Shown: positions 36,587 to 44,201 of the stretch, piece after piece
How the letters are laid out: every line of letters begins with the position of its first letter
How positions within the stretch are numbered: position 1 is the stretch's first letter
Assembly (NCBI GenBank): GCA_009773475.1
Contig: WSXV01000007.1
Span: 1-62,701 of the forward strand
Origin: Desulfobulbaceae bacterium
Lineage (GTDB): Bacteria; Desulfobacterota; Desulfobulbia; Desulfobulbales; Desulfocapsaceae
Length of the DNA stretch: 62,701 nt
Reading direction: 5' to 3'
Notes under the pieces: generated by a model
Told to the model about the DNA's origin: nothing
Database searches by the model: none
What the model saw: only the letters and a program-made list of their open reading frames with translations
Program-made: the position numbers and the translations under genes

Positions 36587-37940
36587 TTTCCTCCTCCTCT
36601 TCAAAATCATCACTTTGGGACAATTCAGGCTCCTTAGACCGGACAGACGGACATACCCTTAGGTATATGTCCTGTCCGTCCGGCTCATCTAAGGGGGACA
36701 GTGCCGGACATGTCCGGTCTTGTCCGGGTCTGTCCGGGTGTCCGGGTTCTATTTTGTCAGATGATGTGATCCAGTAAAGATCGTTGCGCGTTCCGATTAA
36801 ACACGAGCTAAGAAGAAAAGTTCTTGCCCGTGAGAATGCTTTTTGCTTCGCGTCTGGTTTGTCGGTCGTAGCAATTCCCCGCGCATAACATTCAGAGCGC
36901 CATGCCGTTTCAGAAACATCATCGCCATGAACAGCCAGGGCCTTTAATGCTTCGAGTGCCGTCCGGTTTGCCAGTGATAGACCTTTTGTCTTTGCCGGTG
37001 CCTGTTCGGTGATCTCCAAGACCAAAGAGGTTATTGGCTGCAAGTCTTCGTCAACTATGCCCAGGTCAATTAAGACGGGCTTGAAGGTCTTCGGCATTGG
37101 TGCTTCATGATCCTTGGTTTTTGTGTTGGTCAAGGTTAAGGTCTGATCCTCGATGGTTTCACCGGACTTGTCGCAATTATATTCAAAGTCCATAGCACCA
37201 CGCAGGGCACTGCTTCCCCGCCCACGTCCTGCATCTGCAAGGCCGCTATGGTGGATTACAGCAATGGCGCATTGTAGGCGGTCTTTGAGATGGTCAATCG
37301 CATGGATAAATTTTGTCATATCAGACGTTGAGTTTTCATCACCGGGGCCAAAGTTTCGATTAAGGGTGTCGATGATAACCAGGACGGGCTTGCCATGGGT
37401 AGCGGTAACCTCATCCGCTGCCGCCTCGACATCTGATAGGCTCGCAGGGTCAAGCAGTTGTGCTGCAACCGTTGAGACGAAAAACAAGGGGGCCTTGGTT
37501 TCGTTATGTATTTCCCAGGCTGCAACTCGCTTTTTGATTCCTCCCTTGCCTTCGCCGCAGATGTAAAGAACAGGACCTTTTTTTACTCTATTCCCTTGCC
37601 AGTCCTTACCCGTCGAAATGCTTAGCCCCATGTCGATAGTGACAAAAGTTTTCATGCTGCCGGCTGCACCAAAGAAAGACGTTGTGGTCTGATCCTCGAT
37701 ATAATTCTTTATCAACCATTTCGGGGCGGTGAATTCCAAGTGACTCGATGATATAAACCTAAATTGTCGGTCAGATTTTGCCCCAGGTGTTTTAGCCGCT
37801 GTAATCCTCGCCTTGACTCCGTCCGGGCCTTGTTCGCTCCACACATCCCAAAAGTCCGACTTCCTGCTAAGGTCAGGGGTGGCCATCTTCGCGCCAATGG
37901 ATAAAGCCGCTTTCGTTGCAGCCTCAATTCCTGGATTCAT
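36570..37940 (-). CDS. RepA-like AAA ATPase/helicase with C-terminal half of a Toprim domain
   Basis: A 456-aa RecA-fold ATPase of the RepA/AAA_25 type. Walker A is GAAGSMKT (91-98), VLVIIDTLNRN is Walker B, and AVIHHSG is the sensor region. A winged-helix-like segment and a hydrophilic tail follow. Residues 1-37 (NPGIEAATKAALSIGAKMATPDL...DFWDVW) match the C-terminal end of primase Toprim domains, continuing the DxD of the upstream gene in the +1 frame. ATG 37940 has AAGGAGG just upstream and overlaps the primase gene by 17 bases. Probable role: replicative helicase of the excised element. Confidence 0.83.
   Translation of the reverse strand: MNPGIEAATKAALSIGAKMATPDLSRKSDFWDVWSEQGPDGVKARITAAKTPGAKSDRQFRFISSSHLEFTAPKWLIKNYIEDQTTTSFFGAAGSMKTFVTIDMGLSISTGKDWQGNRVKKGPVLYICGEGKGGIKKRVAAWEIHNETKAPLFFVSTVAAQLLDPASLSDVEAAADEVTATHGKPVLVIIDTLNRNFGPGDENSTSDMTKFIHAIDHLKDRLQCAIAVIHHSGLADAGRGRGSSALRGAMDFEYNCDKSGETIEDQTLTLTNTKTKDHEAPMPKTFKPVLIDLGIVDEDLQPITSLVLEITEQAPAKTKGLSLANRTALEALKALAVHGDDVSETAWRSECYARGIATTDKPDAKQKAFSRARTFLLSSCLIGTRNDLYWITSSDKIEPGHPDRPGQDRTCPALSPLDEPDGQDIYLRVCPSVRSKEPELSQSDDFEEEEENAEYI
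36639..36747. repeat. TGTCCGG iteron-like cluster, candidate replication origin
   Basis: TGTCCGG occurs at 36711, 36721, 36731 and 36739. Its complement CCGGACA occurs at 36639 and 36704, with further partial GTCCG copies near 36670-36682. A perfect 14-bp palindrome, CCGGACATGTCCGG, lies at 36704-36717. The cluster is inside the 3' end of the RepA-like gene. Iterons next to or in the initiator gene are typical of satellite and plasmid origins. Confidence 0.55.
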
Positions 37941-38703
37941 TGCAGCCCTCCTTCTGGTCATCGTCTGCCAGGATGATAATTTCAGCAGCAGGGGCAAGCT
38001 GTTTGATCTCTCTCGCTACTGCCTCCATGTTGCCAGCATTTAAGGCCGCAATTCCGGGGGCTCCCATAACATGAACAACAGCCGCCACGGTCGCAATGCC
38101 TTCACCAATGAAGATTTGGCCGGTGATGCCCTTGATGGTTCCAATGGGGTAGAAACAACCTTTGATCTTGCCGCCTTCCAAGAAATCCTTCCCGCCGTCT
38201 GTGTTGATTGCTTGAATACTGGTTATAGATCGGTCGCTTGCATAGATCGGGAACAATAGAGCATCCTTCCAGCCCCTTTGAGCCCATACTCCCCGCCTTA
38301 CCAGATCGCCAAGGGTTAAACGCTTCTTTATGCCGTAGGGGTGTTGAGATGGATCAAGCACGCTTGCCTGGTCATAAATATTTCTTGCAAGGGTCGCCGC
38401 CTTGGCCTGCTTTTCCTGATCGGCCTTGACTCTCTCGGCCTTGGCAATCTCAGAGCGTTTTCTCGCTTGCTCCTGCTCTTCTGGTGTCCAAGTGGTGCCG
38501 GTGTCTGCCCATGCGCCACGGGCTCGTAGTGCCTCAATGACGGCTTCTTGTGAGCATCCCGCCATACACTTCACCAATAGGCCGTTGTCTCCGTCATCAA
38601 CCGATAAAGAGGGGGTGCGGTCAGCATGTGCGGGACATGGGCAAATAAAGCCGTTGCCCTTTGGTTTGCCGCCAAGGATAGAATAAATCTCAATGGCGGT
38701 CAT
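37924..38703 (-). CDS. satellite primase: zinc finger plus N-terminal Toprim
   Basis: A 259-aa protein with a CHC2-like primase zinc finger (C21, C23, H26 in CPCPAHADRTPSL; C46 and C50 in VKCMAGC). A charged helical linker and the start of a Toprim domain follow: FIGEGIATVAAV and the metal motif IIILADDD. The frame stops 12 codons after DDD, before the rest of the Toprim fold, which appears in the overlapping next gene. The start overlaps the previous stop by 4 bp (ATGA). Confidence 0.85.
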   Translation of the reverse strand: MTAIEIYSILGGKPKGNGFICPCPAHADRTPSLSVDDGDNGLLVKCMAGCSQEAVIEALRARGAWADTGTTWTPEEQEQARKRSEIAKAERVKADQEKQAKAATLARNIYDQASVLDPSQHPYGIKKRLTLGDLVRRGVWAQRGWKDALLFPIYASDRSITSIQAINTDGGKDFLEGGKIKGCFYPIGTIKGITGQIFIGEGIATVAAVVHVMGAPGIAALNAGNMEAVAREIKQLAPAAEIIILADDDQKEGCNESRN

Positions 38704-38936
38704 GGCTGCACCTCTTCATCTCCTAAGATGTAACAGGCCACGCGGTGCCTTCTTCCACCAATGTGGGCAGCTTCAAAAGTCCAGACAGTATCAATTTTAA
38801 TCCCAGATCGGCGCAGCTCCATAACTCGTGCAGCCGGGTGCAACACGTCAAGGATTTCGCGTGATTCCAGAGTGTTCAAGGTTCTGAACCTCTGAAGGTG
38901 GCACATGATCGTCATTCGTTGCGTTGATGCAGTCAT
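38700..38936 (-). CDS. phage-type helix-turn-helix protein
   Basis: A 78-aa protein resembling small phage HTH proteins. The pattern RFRTLNTLESREILDVLHPAARVMELRRSGIKIDT corresponds to the conserved 'lTslEa...aaRI.eLRr.Gh.I.T' winged helix, and the protein ends with a basic HRVACYIL strand. Both ends overlap neighbours by ATGA, so it is translationally coupled in the operon. Likely a DNA-binding accessory or regulator. Confidence 0.75.
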   Translation of the reverse strand: MTASTQRMTIMCHLQRFRTLNTLESREILDVLHPAARVMELRRSGIKIDTVWTFEAAHIGGRRHRVACYILGDEEVQP

Positions 38937-39115
38937 ATGCCCCTCCTTAATACTCGATGAATTTTGAGGGCAACTGCCATGGCGCTAATTGCCAAGATAT
39001 AGAACCAGCAGGATTGCTTTTTCTGTGTAGGACTGTTATTGTCTTGTTTGATGTTTAGAGCGCTTTCCGGGCCGTCCAGCCGATTCAAGGGAAGCGCTCT
39101 CTTGTTTTCAATCAT
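38933..39115 (-). CDS. small single-pass membrane protein of the satellite
   Basis: A 60-aa frame with one hydrophobic helix (about CWFYILAISAMAVALKI, 36-52) and basic flanks. Its start overlaps the alpA stop (TAATG) and its stop overlaps the HTH gene start (ATGA). Tight coupling on both sides supports it as a real gene. No family recognised. Confidence 0.55.
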   Translation of the reverse strand: MIENKRALPLNRLDGPESALNIKQDNNSPTQKKQSCWFYILAISAMAVALKIHRVLRRGI

Positions 39116-39315
39116 TACCGGGCCTCAGAAATTGCAGTCAACCATTCTTCATATTCTGTTTCAAACCATCCGCAAGAATTCCCGCCCAGCCTTACCCTCT
39201 TTGGAAATTTGCCCTCCCTCTCCATCCTCCAAATTGTTGTGTCGCTCAAGCCGGTAGCATTTAAGATTTCGGGCTTTCGCATGATCCTTTGAGGCCGCAC
39301 TTGTTTTTGTTCCAT
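39115..39315 (-). CDS. AlpA-family regulator/excisionase
   Basis: A 66-aa winged-helix protein with the AlpA pattern: RKPEILNATGLSDTTIWRMEREGKFPKRVRLGG followed by GWFETEYEEWL. AlpA activates integrase or early genes in P4 and PICI elements and can act as an excision factor. The ATG at 39315 has AAAAAAAGGAG upstream. The frame is open 24 codons further upstream, but that part covers a hairpin and lacks conservation. Confidence 0.85.
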   Translation of the reverse strand: MEQKQVRPQRIMRKPEILNATGLSDTTIWRMEREGKFPKRVRLGGNSCGWFETEYEEWLTAISEAR

Positions 39316-39346
39316 TCGTCTGCTCCTTTTTTTGCAGTAGAAAAAG

Positions 39347-39395
39347 GAAAAGCTTTGCTTTCCCCATGATGTTTCATAAGGTAGCAAAGCTTTTC
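39347..39395 (-). promoter_or_regulatory. 13-bp perfect inverted repeat upstream of alpA
   Basis: GAAAAGCTTTGCT (39347-39359) and AGCAAAGCTTTTC (39383-39395) form a perfect stem with a 23-nt loop. On the minus strand it is followed by CTTTTTC, so it could terminate or attenuate transcription before alpA, or act as an operator. Confidence 0.55.
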
Positions 39396-39404
39396 AGACA
39401 AACG

Positions 39405-39437
39405 GGCGTTCTGGAATTCCTTATTGGCGTTATGGAA
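39405..39437. repeat. two direct repeats 21 bp apart before alpA
   Basis: GGCGTTCTGGAA (39405-39416) and GGCGTTATGGAA (39426-39437) differ by one base and are spaced by two helical turns. The second overlaps the end of the 242-aa gene. They may be binding sites for AlpA or another regulator. Confidence 0.4.
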
Positions 39438-40158
39438 CAGGAATCGTTAATGGAATTTTATATTTTTCTCTAAGCCTACAAAGGGATTTTGAGACCGTTA
39501 TTCTTTTGTATATTGTTGACTCCTCAATCTTTTTAACCTGTTTTTTAGCTGGTAAATGTCTTTCTTGGGTAGTGATTTTCCAGTCTCTTCGATCCTTACT
39601 TACCGTTTTAATGCGTTCTGCAAGGTAGTTTTTTAATTCCTTCTCGTCTTGTTCTGATGGAATGTCCTCAGCCTTAACAAGATCGCTCATTTTTAGAATA
39701 AAGGCGTCAACATACTTAGGCCGTATCAGGTCATATTCTTTTTTGTCGAAATAGTAGCGGTACATTTTTTCAATCGCTTGCGTGATTGGCGTAGTGGAAG
39801 AAATAGGGCTCTTCTCTTTCCCTTTCACTTTTGGTTGGGCTCCAATAATATTGGGGGGTGGTGCGGTTACTATGGGTGGCGTTTCTTTTGTGGCGGGGCC
39901 TGCAAGGTCGTACTCATTTTCAAAGCGTTCAATTTCTTCCAAGGAAATGACGTAACTTGCCGGGGGTAAATATTTTTCGTCAACTTCGGGTTCCAGGGTC
40001 GCGAAAATACGGAGAACATCTTCAAGCAAAATATCATCGTCTTTCCATTTAAGATGGCCATCTGCGACAAAACTTTGAACACGACTAACTTCAAAGTCCC
40101 ATTCTTTCGCAAGCTCTTCAATGGTATAAAATTTCGGTCTTGGTAAGTTTTTCATCAT
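39430..40158 (-). CDS. satellite protein of unknown function (242 aa)
   Basis: The N-terminus looks like a small DNA-binding fold: RPKFYTIEELAKEWDFEVSRVQSFVADGHLKW, a MerR/excisionase-type helix-turn-helix and wing. A Pro-rich linker (about 88-115) leads to a basic, helical C-terminal domain (EKMYRYYFDKKEYDLIRPKYVDAF ... KKIEESTIYKRI) that I do not recognise. The ATG at 40158 follows AAGGGAG at a 7-nt gap; an ATG 39 bases upstream lacks one. It lies between int and alpA. Confidence 0.75.
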   Translation of the reverse strand: MMKNLPRPKFYTIEELAKEWDFEVSRVQSFVADGHLKWKDDDILLEDVLRIFATLEPEVDEKYLPPASYVISLEEIERFENEYDLAGPATKETPPIVTAPPPNIIGAQPKVKGKEKSPISSTTPITQAIEKMYRYYFDKKEYDLIRPKYVDAFILKMSDLVKAEDIPSEQDEKELKNYLAERIKTVSKDRRDWKITTQERHLPAKKQVKKIEESTIYKRITVSKSLCRLREKYKIPLTIPVP

Positions 40159-40261
40159 TAACAATCTCCCTTTGATTGATCCCTGATAAAAATTCACGGG
40201 AAGCTGGTAGGGTTCCAGCTTGTCGGACGGCCATCCTATCCCGTGAAAAAAAGGTCCAGAT

Positions 40262-41485
40262 TTATATAACTGCCTGCTTCCTGAATTGAATTACATTGCC
40301 CTGGTCAGGCTCTTCAATGCCCACAATCTGCTTTAATCGTCGTGCCCATCGGTCAAGGGCTTGTCGTTTCTCTGTGGCGTAATCGTGCCGGTTATAGACT
40401 GCCAACATCCCTTGGAGCTTATGCCCGGAAAGTCGCTCAGCTACAACGTCGTCAATCCCGATTTCTGCAAGGCGTGTTCTGAATGTACGTCGGAGGTCGT
40501 GCGGGGTAAATTTCTCTTCAATGCCCATCTCTTGCCAATGCCGCAAAATAGCCATGGACAGACAGCGAGACGTTAAGGGCTCGTTCTCTTTCTGTGGTGA
40601 ACGAAATATAAACTCTCCACGTCCTGAATATATCCGGGCCTGCTCGATGATCTCAAGGGCCATGTCAGACAGGGGAATGGTGATCGCCTCCTTTGCCTTT
40701 CGGTTCCGGTCGATTGATCTTGTCCACAAGGTGCCTTTTAATTCACTCTCGGTCATCCCGACAATCGCGCCGATTCTTTGACCCGTGACCAATGCCAGCT
40801 GCAAAGCAAGTTTTGTTACCCGGTAAATGTCAATCTTGGTATTGTCCACGTCCAGGGCATCCCATAGCAACTTCACTTCATCATTGGTCAATACTCGTTC
40901 GCGGGGTGTCTCCTTCTTCTTGCGCATGTGGGTCAAGGGGGAATATTCAATGACGCCACGCTCAGCCGCGAAATTAAACATTCTGACCATTGAGGACTGC
41001 ACTCTGTTTGCCGTGACCTTGGCACGTTCGCGGACTGTGTCAATCAGCAGAACAGCATCACGCCGGGTAATATCCTGAACCTTTCTTGCTCCCCATGCTG
41101 GCAAGACGTCCTTTGTTAATAGCCGTTTCTGGTCAGCTCCAGAATGTTTTGTTTTCAGCTCAACGTCCCAGAACTCAAGCAGCAGATCGGCCACGGTGGG
41201 AGATGCTTTCCTTTCTGCCTTGGCTTCAAGCTTTATGGCTGCCGGGTCAAGGCCTTCTTCGACCTTTAGTAAAACATCACCGTGTAATTTCCGCGCCTCT
41301 ATTAGGGAAATTTTGGGGTAATGACCATGGCTCATCCGTCGCGCTTTGCCGTCAATCATATAACGAGAGACCCAAGTTTTTGTCCCCTTTGGTGTCACAC
41401 GAATTGACAATCCGGTCTCGTCTATAACCTCAAAACGGGTCGTTTTTGGAGATAAACTTTCTACCAGAAGGTAATTAAGTTTCAT
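40262..41485 (-). CDS. int: tyrosine recombinase integrase (P4-like)
   Basis: A 407-aa site-specific recombinase with the N-terminal arm-binding DUF4102 domain (LSIRVTPKGTKTWVSRYMIDGKARRMS), a core-binding SAM-like domain and the catalytic domain. Catalytic residues are R237 (TGQRIG), H329 and R332 (HDLRRT), H355 (LSGHK) and Y364 (VYNRHDY). AAAGGAG precedes the start. It lies about 190 bp inside attR, at the end of the element opposite the intact tRNA. Confidence 0.95.
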   Translation of the reverse strand: MKLNYLLVESLSPKTTRFEVIDETGLSIRVTPKGTKTWVSRYMIDGKARRMSHGHYPKISLIEARKLHGDVLLKVEEGLDPAAIKLEAKAERKASPTVADLLLEFWDVELKTKHSGADQKRLLTKDVLPAWGARKVQDITRRDAVLLIDTVRERAKVTANRVQSSMVRMFNFAAERGVIEYSPLTHMRKKKETPRERVLTNDEVKLLWDALDVDNTKIDIYRVTKLALQLALVTGQRIGAIVGMTESELKGTLWTRSIDRNRKAKEAITIPLSDMALEIIEQARIYSGRGEFIFRSPQKENEPLTSRCLSMAILRHWQEMGIEEKFTPHDLRRTFRTRLAEIGIDDVVAERLSGHKLQGMLAVYNRHDYATEKRQALDRWARRLKQIVGIEEPDQGNVIQFRKQAVI

Positions 41486-41511
41486 GATTTCGGGCTCCTT
41501 TGCCTCTTTTT

Positions 41512-41547
41512 GGGGACAAATTGGGGTACAAAATAGAGATTAATTGG
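41512..41547 (+). repeat. right subterminal repeat (candidate integrase arm site)
   Basis: Direct-repeat partner of 35535-35570 (34 of 36 identical), lying between int and attR, about 125 bp inside the element end. Confidence 0.75.
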
Positions 41548-41577
41548 GGTGAAAAAGGGTGAAATGCTGTGACTATA

Positions 41578-41606
41578 GAAATAGGTCTTTTTTCTCGTAA
41601 AGTCAA
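41578..41606 (-). promoter_or_regulatory. probable int promoter
   Basis: Minus strand TTGACT, 17-bp spacer, TATTTC, placing transcription start about 90 nt before int and between the subterminal repeat and attR. Confidence 0.45.
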
Positions 41607-41671
41607 GCAGTTTTGAATGATTTTCAGGGGGAATAAAACGGGCTGAAAAGGGCTGAAAAACGCCTTAAAGA

Positions 41672-41719
41672 GACTGGGGGTCAAGTGGTCGGAGGTTCAA
41701 ATCCTCTCGTCCCGACCAA
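41672..41719 (+). repeat. attR: 48-bp repeat of tRNA-Pro 3' end
   Basis: Perfect copy of 35431-35478, offset 6241. It is only the 3' part of the tRNA, not a functional gene. The sequence after it continues as the presumed original downstream flank. Confidence 0.95.
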
Positions 41720-41724
41720 ATTGC

Positions 41725-41796
41725 AAGGACTTAGCTTTTTTGTAGATTGTTGCGAGTGAGCGACAATTAGCAACACAAGGCTAAGTCCTTTTTTTT
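41725..41796 (+). terminator. displaced tRNA-Pro terminator
   Basis: AAGGACTTAGC pairs with GCTAAGTCCTT across a 48-nt loop and is followed by an eight-T run. It sits directly past attR and is probably the original tRNA-Pro terminator. Confidence 0.75.
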
Positions 41797-41800
41797 ATGA

Positions 41801-41845
41801 AACTAGAATGGGCCAGATTTGTAAAAATCTGGCCCATTCTAGTTT
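41801..41845. terminator. long bidirectional hairpin terminator
   Basis: AACTAGAATGGGCCAGATTT pairs almost perfectly with AAATCTGGCCCATTCTAGTT. T-rich sequence lies on the plus side and A/T-rich on the other, so it can also end the leftward comEA-like transcript. Confidence 0.75.
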
Positions 41846-41912
41846 TCTGTTTTGACTGAAGATTGTTTGCTTAGATTTTAACCGCTCCAGTTCGCTCAGT
41901 CAGGAGAGGGGG

Positions 41913-42164
41913 TTAGATTTCTATGTCTTTCTGTATTGATTCCAGAATTTTGGGCCCAATTCCTTTTACCTCAAGGAGTCCTTCTTTAGTTTTAAAGTTA
42001 CCATTCTTTGTACGATATTCAATAATAGCAGCTGCTTTTGAGGCTCCAATACCCGGTAATGCTTCCAACGCAGCCTTGTCAGCCTTGTTGATATTAACGG
42101 CGGCAAAAGCGGCATTGACGAAAAAAAGCAAGGCAAATACAAATAGTACTGTTTTTTTGAACAT
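41913..42164 (-). CDS. ComEA-like helix-hairpin-helix protein, secreted
   Basis: An 83-aa protein with a signal peptide (MFKKTVLFVFALLFFVNAAFA) and a ComEA-type double HhH: VNINKADKAALEALPGIGASKAAAIIEYR...GLLEVKGIGPKILESI. ComEA proteins bind incoming DNA in the periplasm during transformation. Small one-domain forms are also common without known competence. AAGGAGA precedes ATG 42164; an in-frame ATG 72 bases upstream would hide the signal peptide. Confidence 0.9.
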   Translation of the reverse strand: MFKKTVLFVFALLFFVNAAFAAVNINKADKAALEALPGIGASKAAAIIEYRTKNGNFKTKEGLLEVKGIGPKILESIQKDIEI

Positions 42165-42381
42165 GGCGATCTCCTTTTGGTTGATTTTCTCACAATACGA
42201 GAAACGTGTGCACCTTGTTTCATCCGCCATGAACAATGACCTTTGAACAAAGAACGTTAAGTTAAAAAATCATATCAGATAAAAATTTCAAAGTGAAATT
42301 TTTTATTCAATATTCTCAACTTTCTGTGTTTATGGGAAAATTATCTTTTTGCTGTAATTGCTTTATAACAAAGGGGCAACT

Positions 42382-43221
42382 TTATCGACACAAGGCGATA
42401 GCGGACAGAAATGCATAAATAATTAGCCAGCCAAAGATGAAATTACGGATGAATGTATAATATCGGTTACGTTTTTGCAGCAGAAACAAAGCCAGCAACA
42501 GGGTGCTTGGAAAAAGAACACCTGCAATCAATGATGGGAGAAAACGGAGCAGTTCCTGGAGACCTAAGAAAAACCAGGGACCATTGATATGGAAGACGCC
42601 GAGTTTTTCTGCTTCAAAGGGGGCTGCTGGCAATAGGCAGAACAGAAGGATGGCGGCTGTGAGAAACGGATGCTGGCTGAATGAGGTGCGATATTTGCGC
42701 AGATGCTCCCATGCGAGTAGGCCCCAGAGGACTTCAAAGCCGACAATATGGTTGATGTAGACCCGTTTCATGCCGTCATCGGAAACGGAAAAGAAGAGAT
42801 CGTTCAGGATGTTCCCTGTCAAAGGGATGGATGTGATGATGTTTTCAGCGATCAGGCCGGCAGAGGAGCCAGTGCTGTCTGCCCGCAGGACATAGCCGGT
42901 GAAAAGAAGCAGCAGCGCCACAGGGAGCGTCGAGGTCAGCCTTATCCACTGGCCACGGCTATAGGATTCGGTGCGGTCAAAGATGGCCCAGAGATGTATG
43001 ATCGAGAATAAAAAAAACAGTTGGCTGGAGTAAAAATGCAGTGCCCGGAAGGAGTCACCAAAGGGAACAAGCAGATCAATGGCACCGGTGGAATAGAGTG
43101 GCGTAGCCGGATCGTACTGAAAGGCGACAAGCAGGCCGGAAAGCACCGAGATGAAAAGGGCAATCAGGCTCCATTCCCCCCATCGTATGCCTGCAATCGT
43201 GTCTTGTATTTTTCCTTCCAT
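42382..43221 (-). CDS. cytochrome b (b6-like) membrane subunit
   Basis: A 279-aa membrane protein with about seven helices. Two His pairs for the two b hemes are visible: H62/H76 and H158/H173, with 13 and 14 intervening residues. That is the cytochrome b6 spacing. The later GVFHINGPWFFLGLQELLRFLPS region resembles the start of subunit IV. It follows the Rieske gene by 21 bp. Together they could form a minimal quinol-oxidising bc complex. No cytochrome c gene is adjacent. Confidence 0.85.
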   Translation of the reverse strand: MEGKIQDTIAGIRWGEWSLIALFISVLSGLLVAFQYDPATPLYSTGAIDLLVPFGDSFRALHFYSSQLFFLFSIIHLWAIFDRTESYSRGQWIRLTSTLPVALLLLFTGYVLRADSTGSSAGLIAENIITSIPLTGNILNDLFFSVSDDGMKRVYINHIVGFEVLWGLLAWEHLRKYRTSFSQHPFLTAAILLFCLLPAAPFEAEKLGVFHINGPWFFLGLQELLRFLPSLIAGVLFPSTLLLALFLLQKRNRYYTFIRNFIFGWLIIYAFLSAIALCR

Positions 43222-43242
43222 GGGGGATTTCTTCAGTGAAAC

Positions 43243-43659
43243 TCAGAGAGTGACGATGTAGCCGCCTGTGGCTCCTAGTTTTTCAACTTTAAAATGGGTG
43301 AGTGCTTTTTTGGCTGGCCCTTGTATCACGTCACCTTGGGGGGTGAAGCGGGATTGGTGGCAGGGGCACTCTAGAAATTTTTCCTTTTCCCTATAATTAA
43401 TTTTGCACCCAAGATGGGTGCATTTTCTTGACACGGCCCAAGGAGCTTGCTCCCCTTCACCTTCGAAGAGGATGAAGTCGGGACCCATAAAAAAATCACC
43501 GGCGAGAAGGGTGAGTTTAATTTCGACCAGTCGTTGTTTAGCTGGAATCTTGAATCCGAGAAAACGAAAAACAGGATAACAGAGGGTCAGCAGTCCCAGC
43601 CAAAGAATAAACCGGCGTCGCATCGGCGATTGGGGATGAGTGGTAATTGGGAGAGGCAT
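43243..43659 (-). CDS. Rieske [2Fe-2S] protein
   Basis: A 138-aa protein with an N-terminal basic RRRF signal-anchor (about 14-35) and a Rieske cluster site: C80 and H82 in CTHLGC, C98 and H101 in CPCHQS, with the disulfide cysteines C85 and C100 present. The RR start may allow Tat export. Gene order Rieske then cytochrome b on the minus strand matches bc-complex operons. Confidence 0.92.
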   Translation of the reverse strand: MPLPITTHPQSPMRRRFILWLGLLTLCYPVFRFLGFKIPAKQRLVEIKLTLLAGDFFMGPDFILFEGEGEQAPWAVSRKCTHLGCKINYREKEKFLECPCHQSRFTPQGDVIQGPAKKALTHFKVEKLGATGGYIVTL

Positions 43660-43685
43660 CTGATGTCAATACTGATGGGCGCTTG

Positions 43686-44201
43686 TCAGGATCCAGCGGA
43701 GAATGTATCAATCAAGAGTTGGTTGACGTGTGCGGGAACCAACTCGCTCACGTCGCCCCCGTGTCTTGCCGCCTCTTTGATAATGGATGAGCTGATATAG
43801 ATCCACCGGAATGCAGGCATGAGGAAGATGGTATCCACCTCGCGTTCCAGTTTACGGTTCATCAGCGCCAGTTGGAATTCATAATCAAAGTCAGATATGG
43901 CCCGAAGGCCACGAATGATGGCCTTGGCTCCTCGTTGCATGGCGAAGTTAACAAGCAGGCCGGAGACTGCCGCGACCTCAATGCGGGGATTGTTTTCCGG
44001 AAAACATGTCTTGATCATCTCAATTCGTGTATCAATGCTGAAGAGTGGAGTCTTGCCAGGATTGACGGCTATAGCAATAATCACCCGGTCAAAGAGATTC
44101 AGGGCACGGTTGATGATGTCCATGTGACCCATGGTAATGGGATCAAATGTTCCGGGATAAACCGCAATAGTTGTCCTTAGATTGGATGGCAGCTGGCTCA
44201 T
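43686..44201 (-). CDS. coaD: phosphopantetheine adenylyltransferase
   Basis: CoaD makes dephospho-CoA from 4'-phosphopantetheine and ATP. The 171-aa protein has YPGTFDPITMGH (15-26, TxGH-type nucleotide site), RGLRAISDFDYEFQLALMNR and ISSSIIKE. Its start overlaps the rsmD stop by 4 bp, the common rsmD-coaD pairing. Confidence 0.97.
   Translation of the reverse strand: MSQLPSNLRTTIAVYPGTFDPITMGHMDIINRALNLFDRVIIAIAVNPGKTPLFSIDTRIEMIKTCFPENNPRIEVAAVSGLLVNFAMQRGAKAIIRGLRAISDFDYEFQLALMNRKLEREVDTIFLMPAFRWIYISSSIIKEAARHGGDVSELVPAHVNQLLIDTFSAGS

Noticed and set aside
41923..42246. 107-codon plus-strand frame over the ComEA-like gene
   Set aside because: The minus-strand gene has a signal peptide, HhH motifs and a strong ribosome-binding site.
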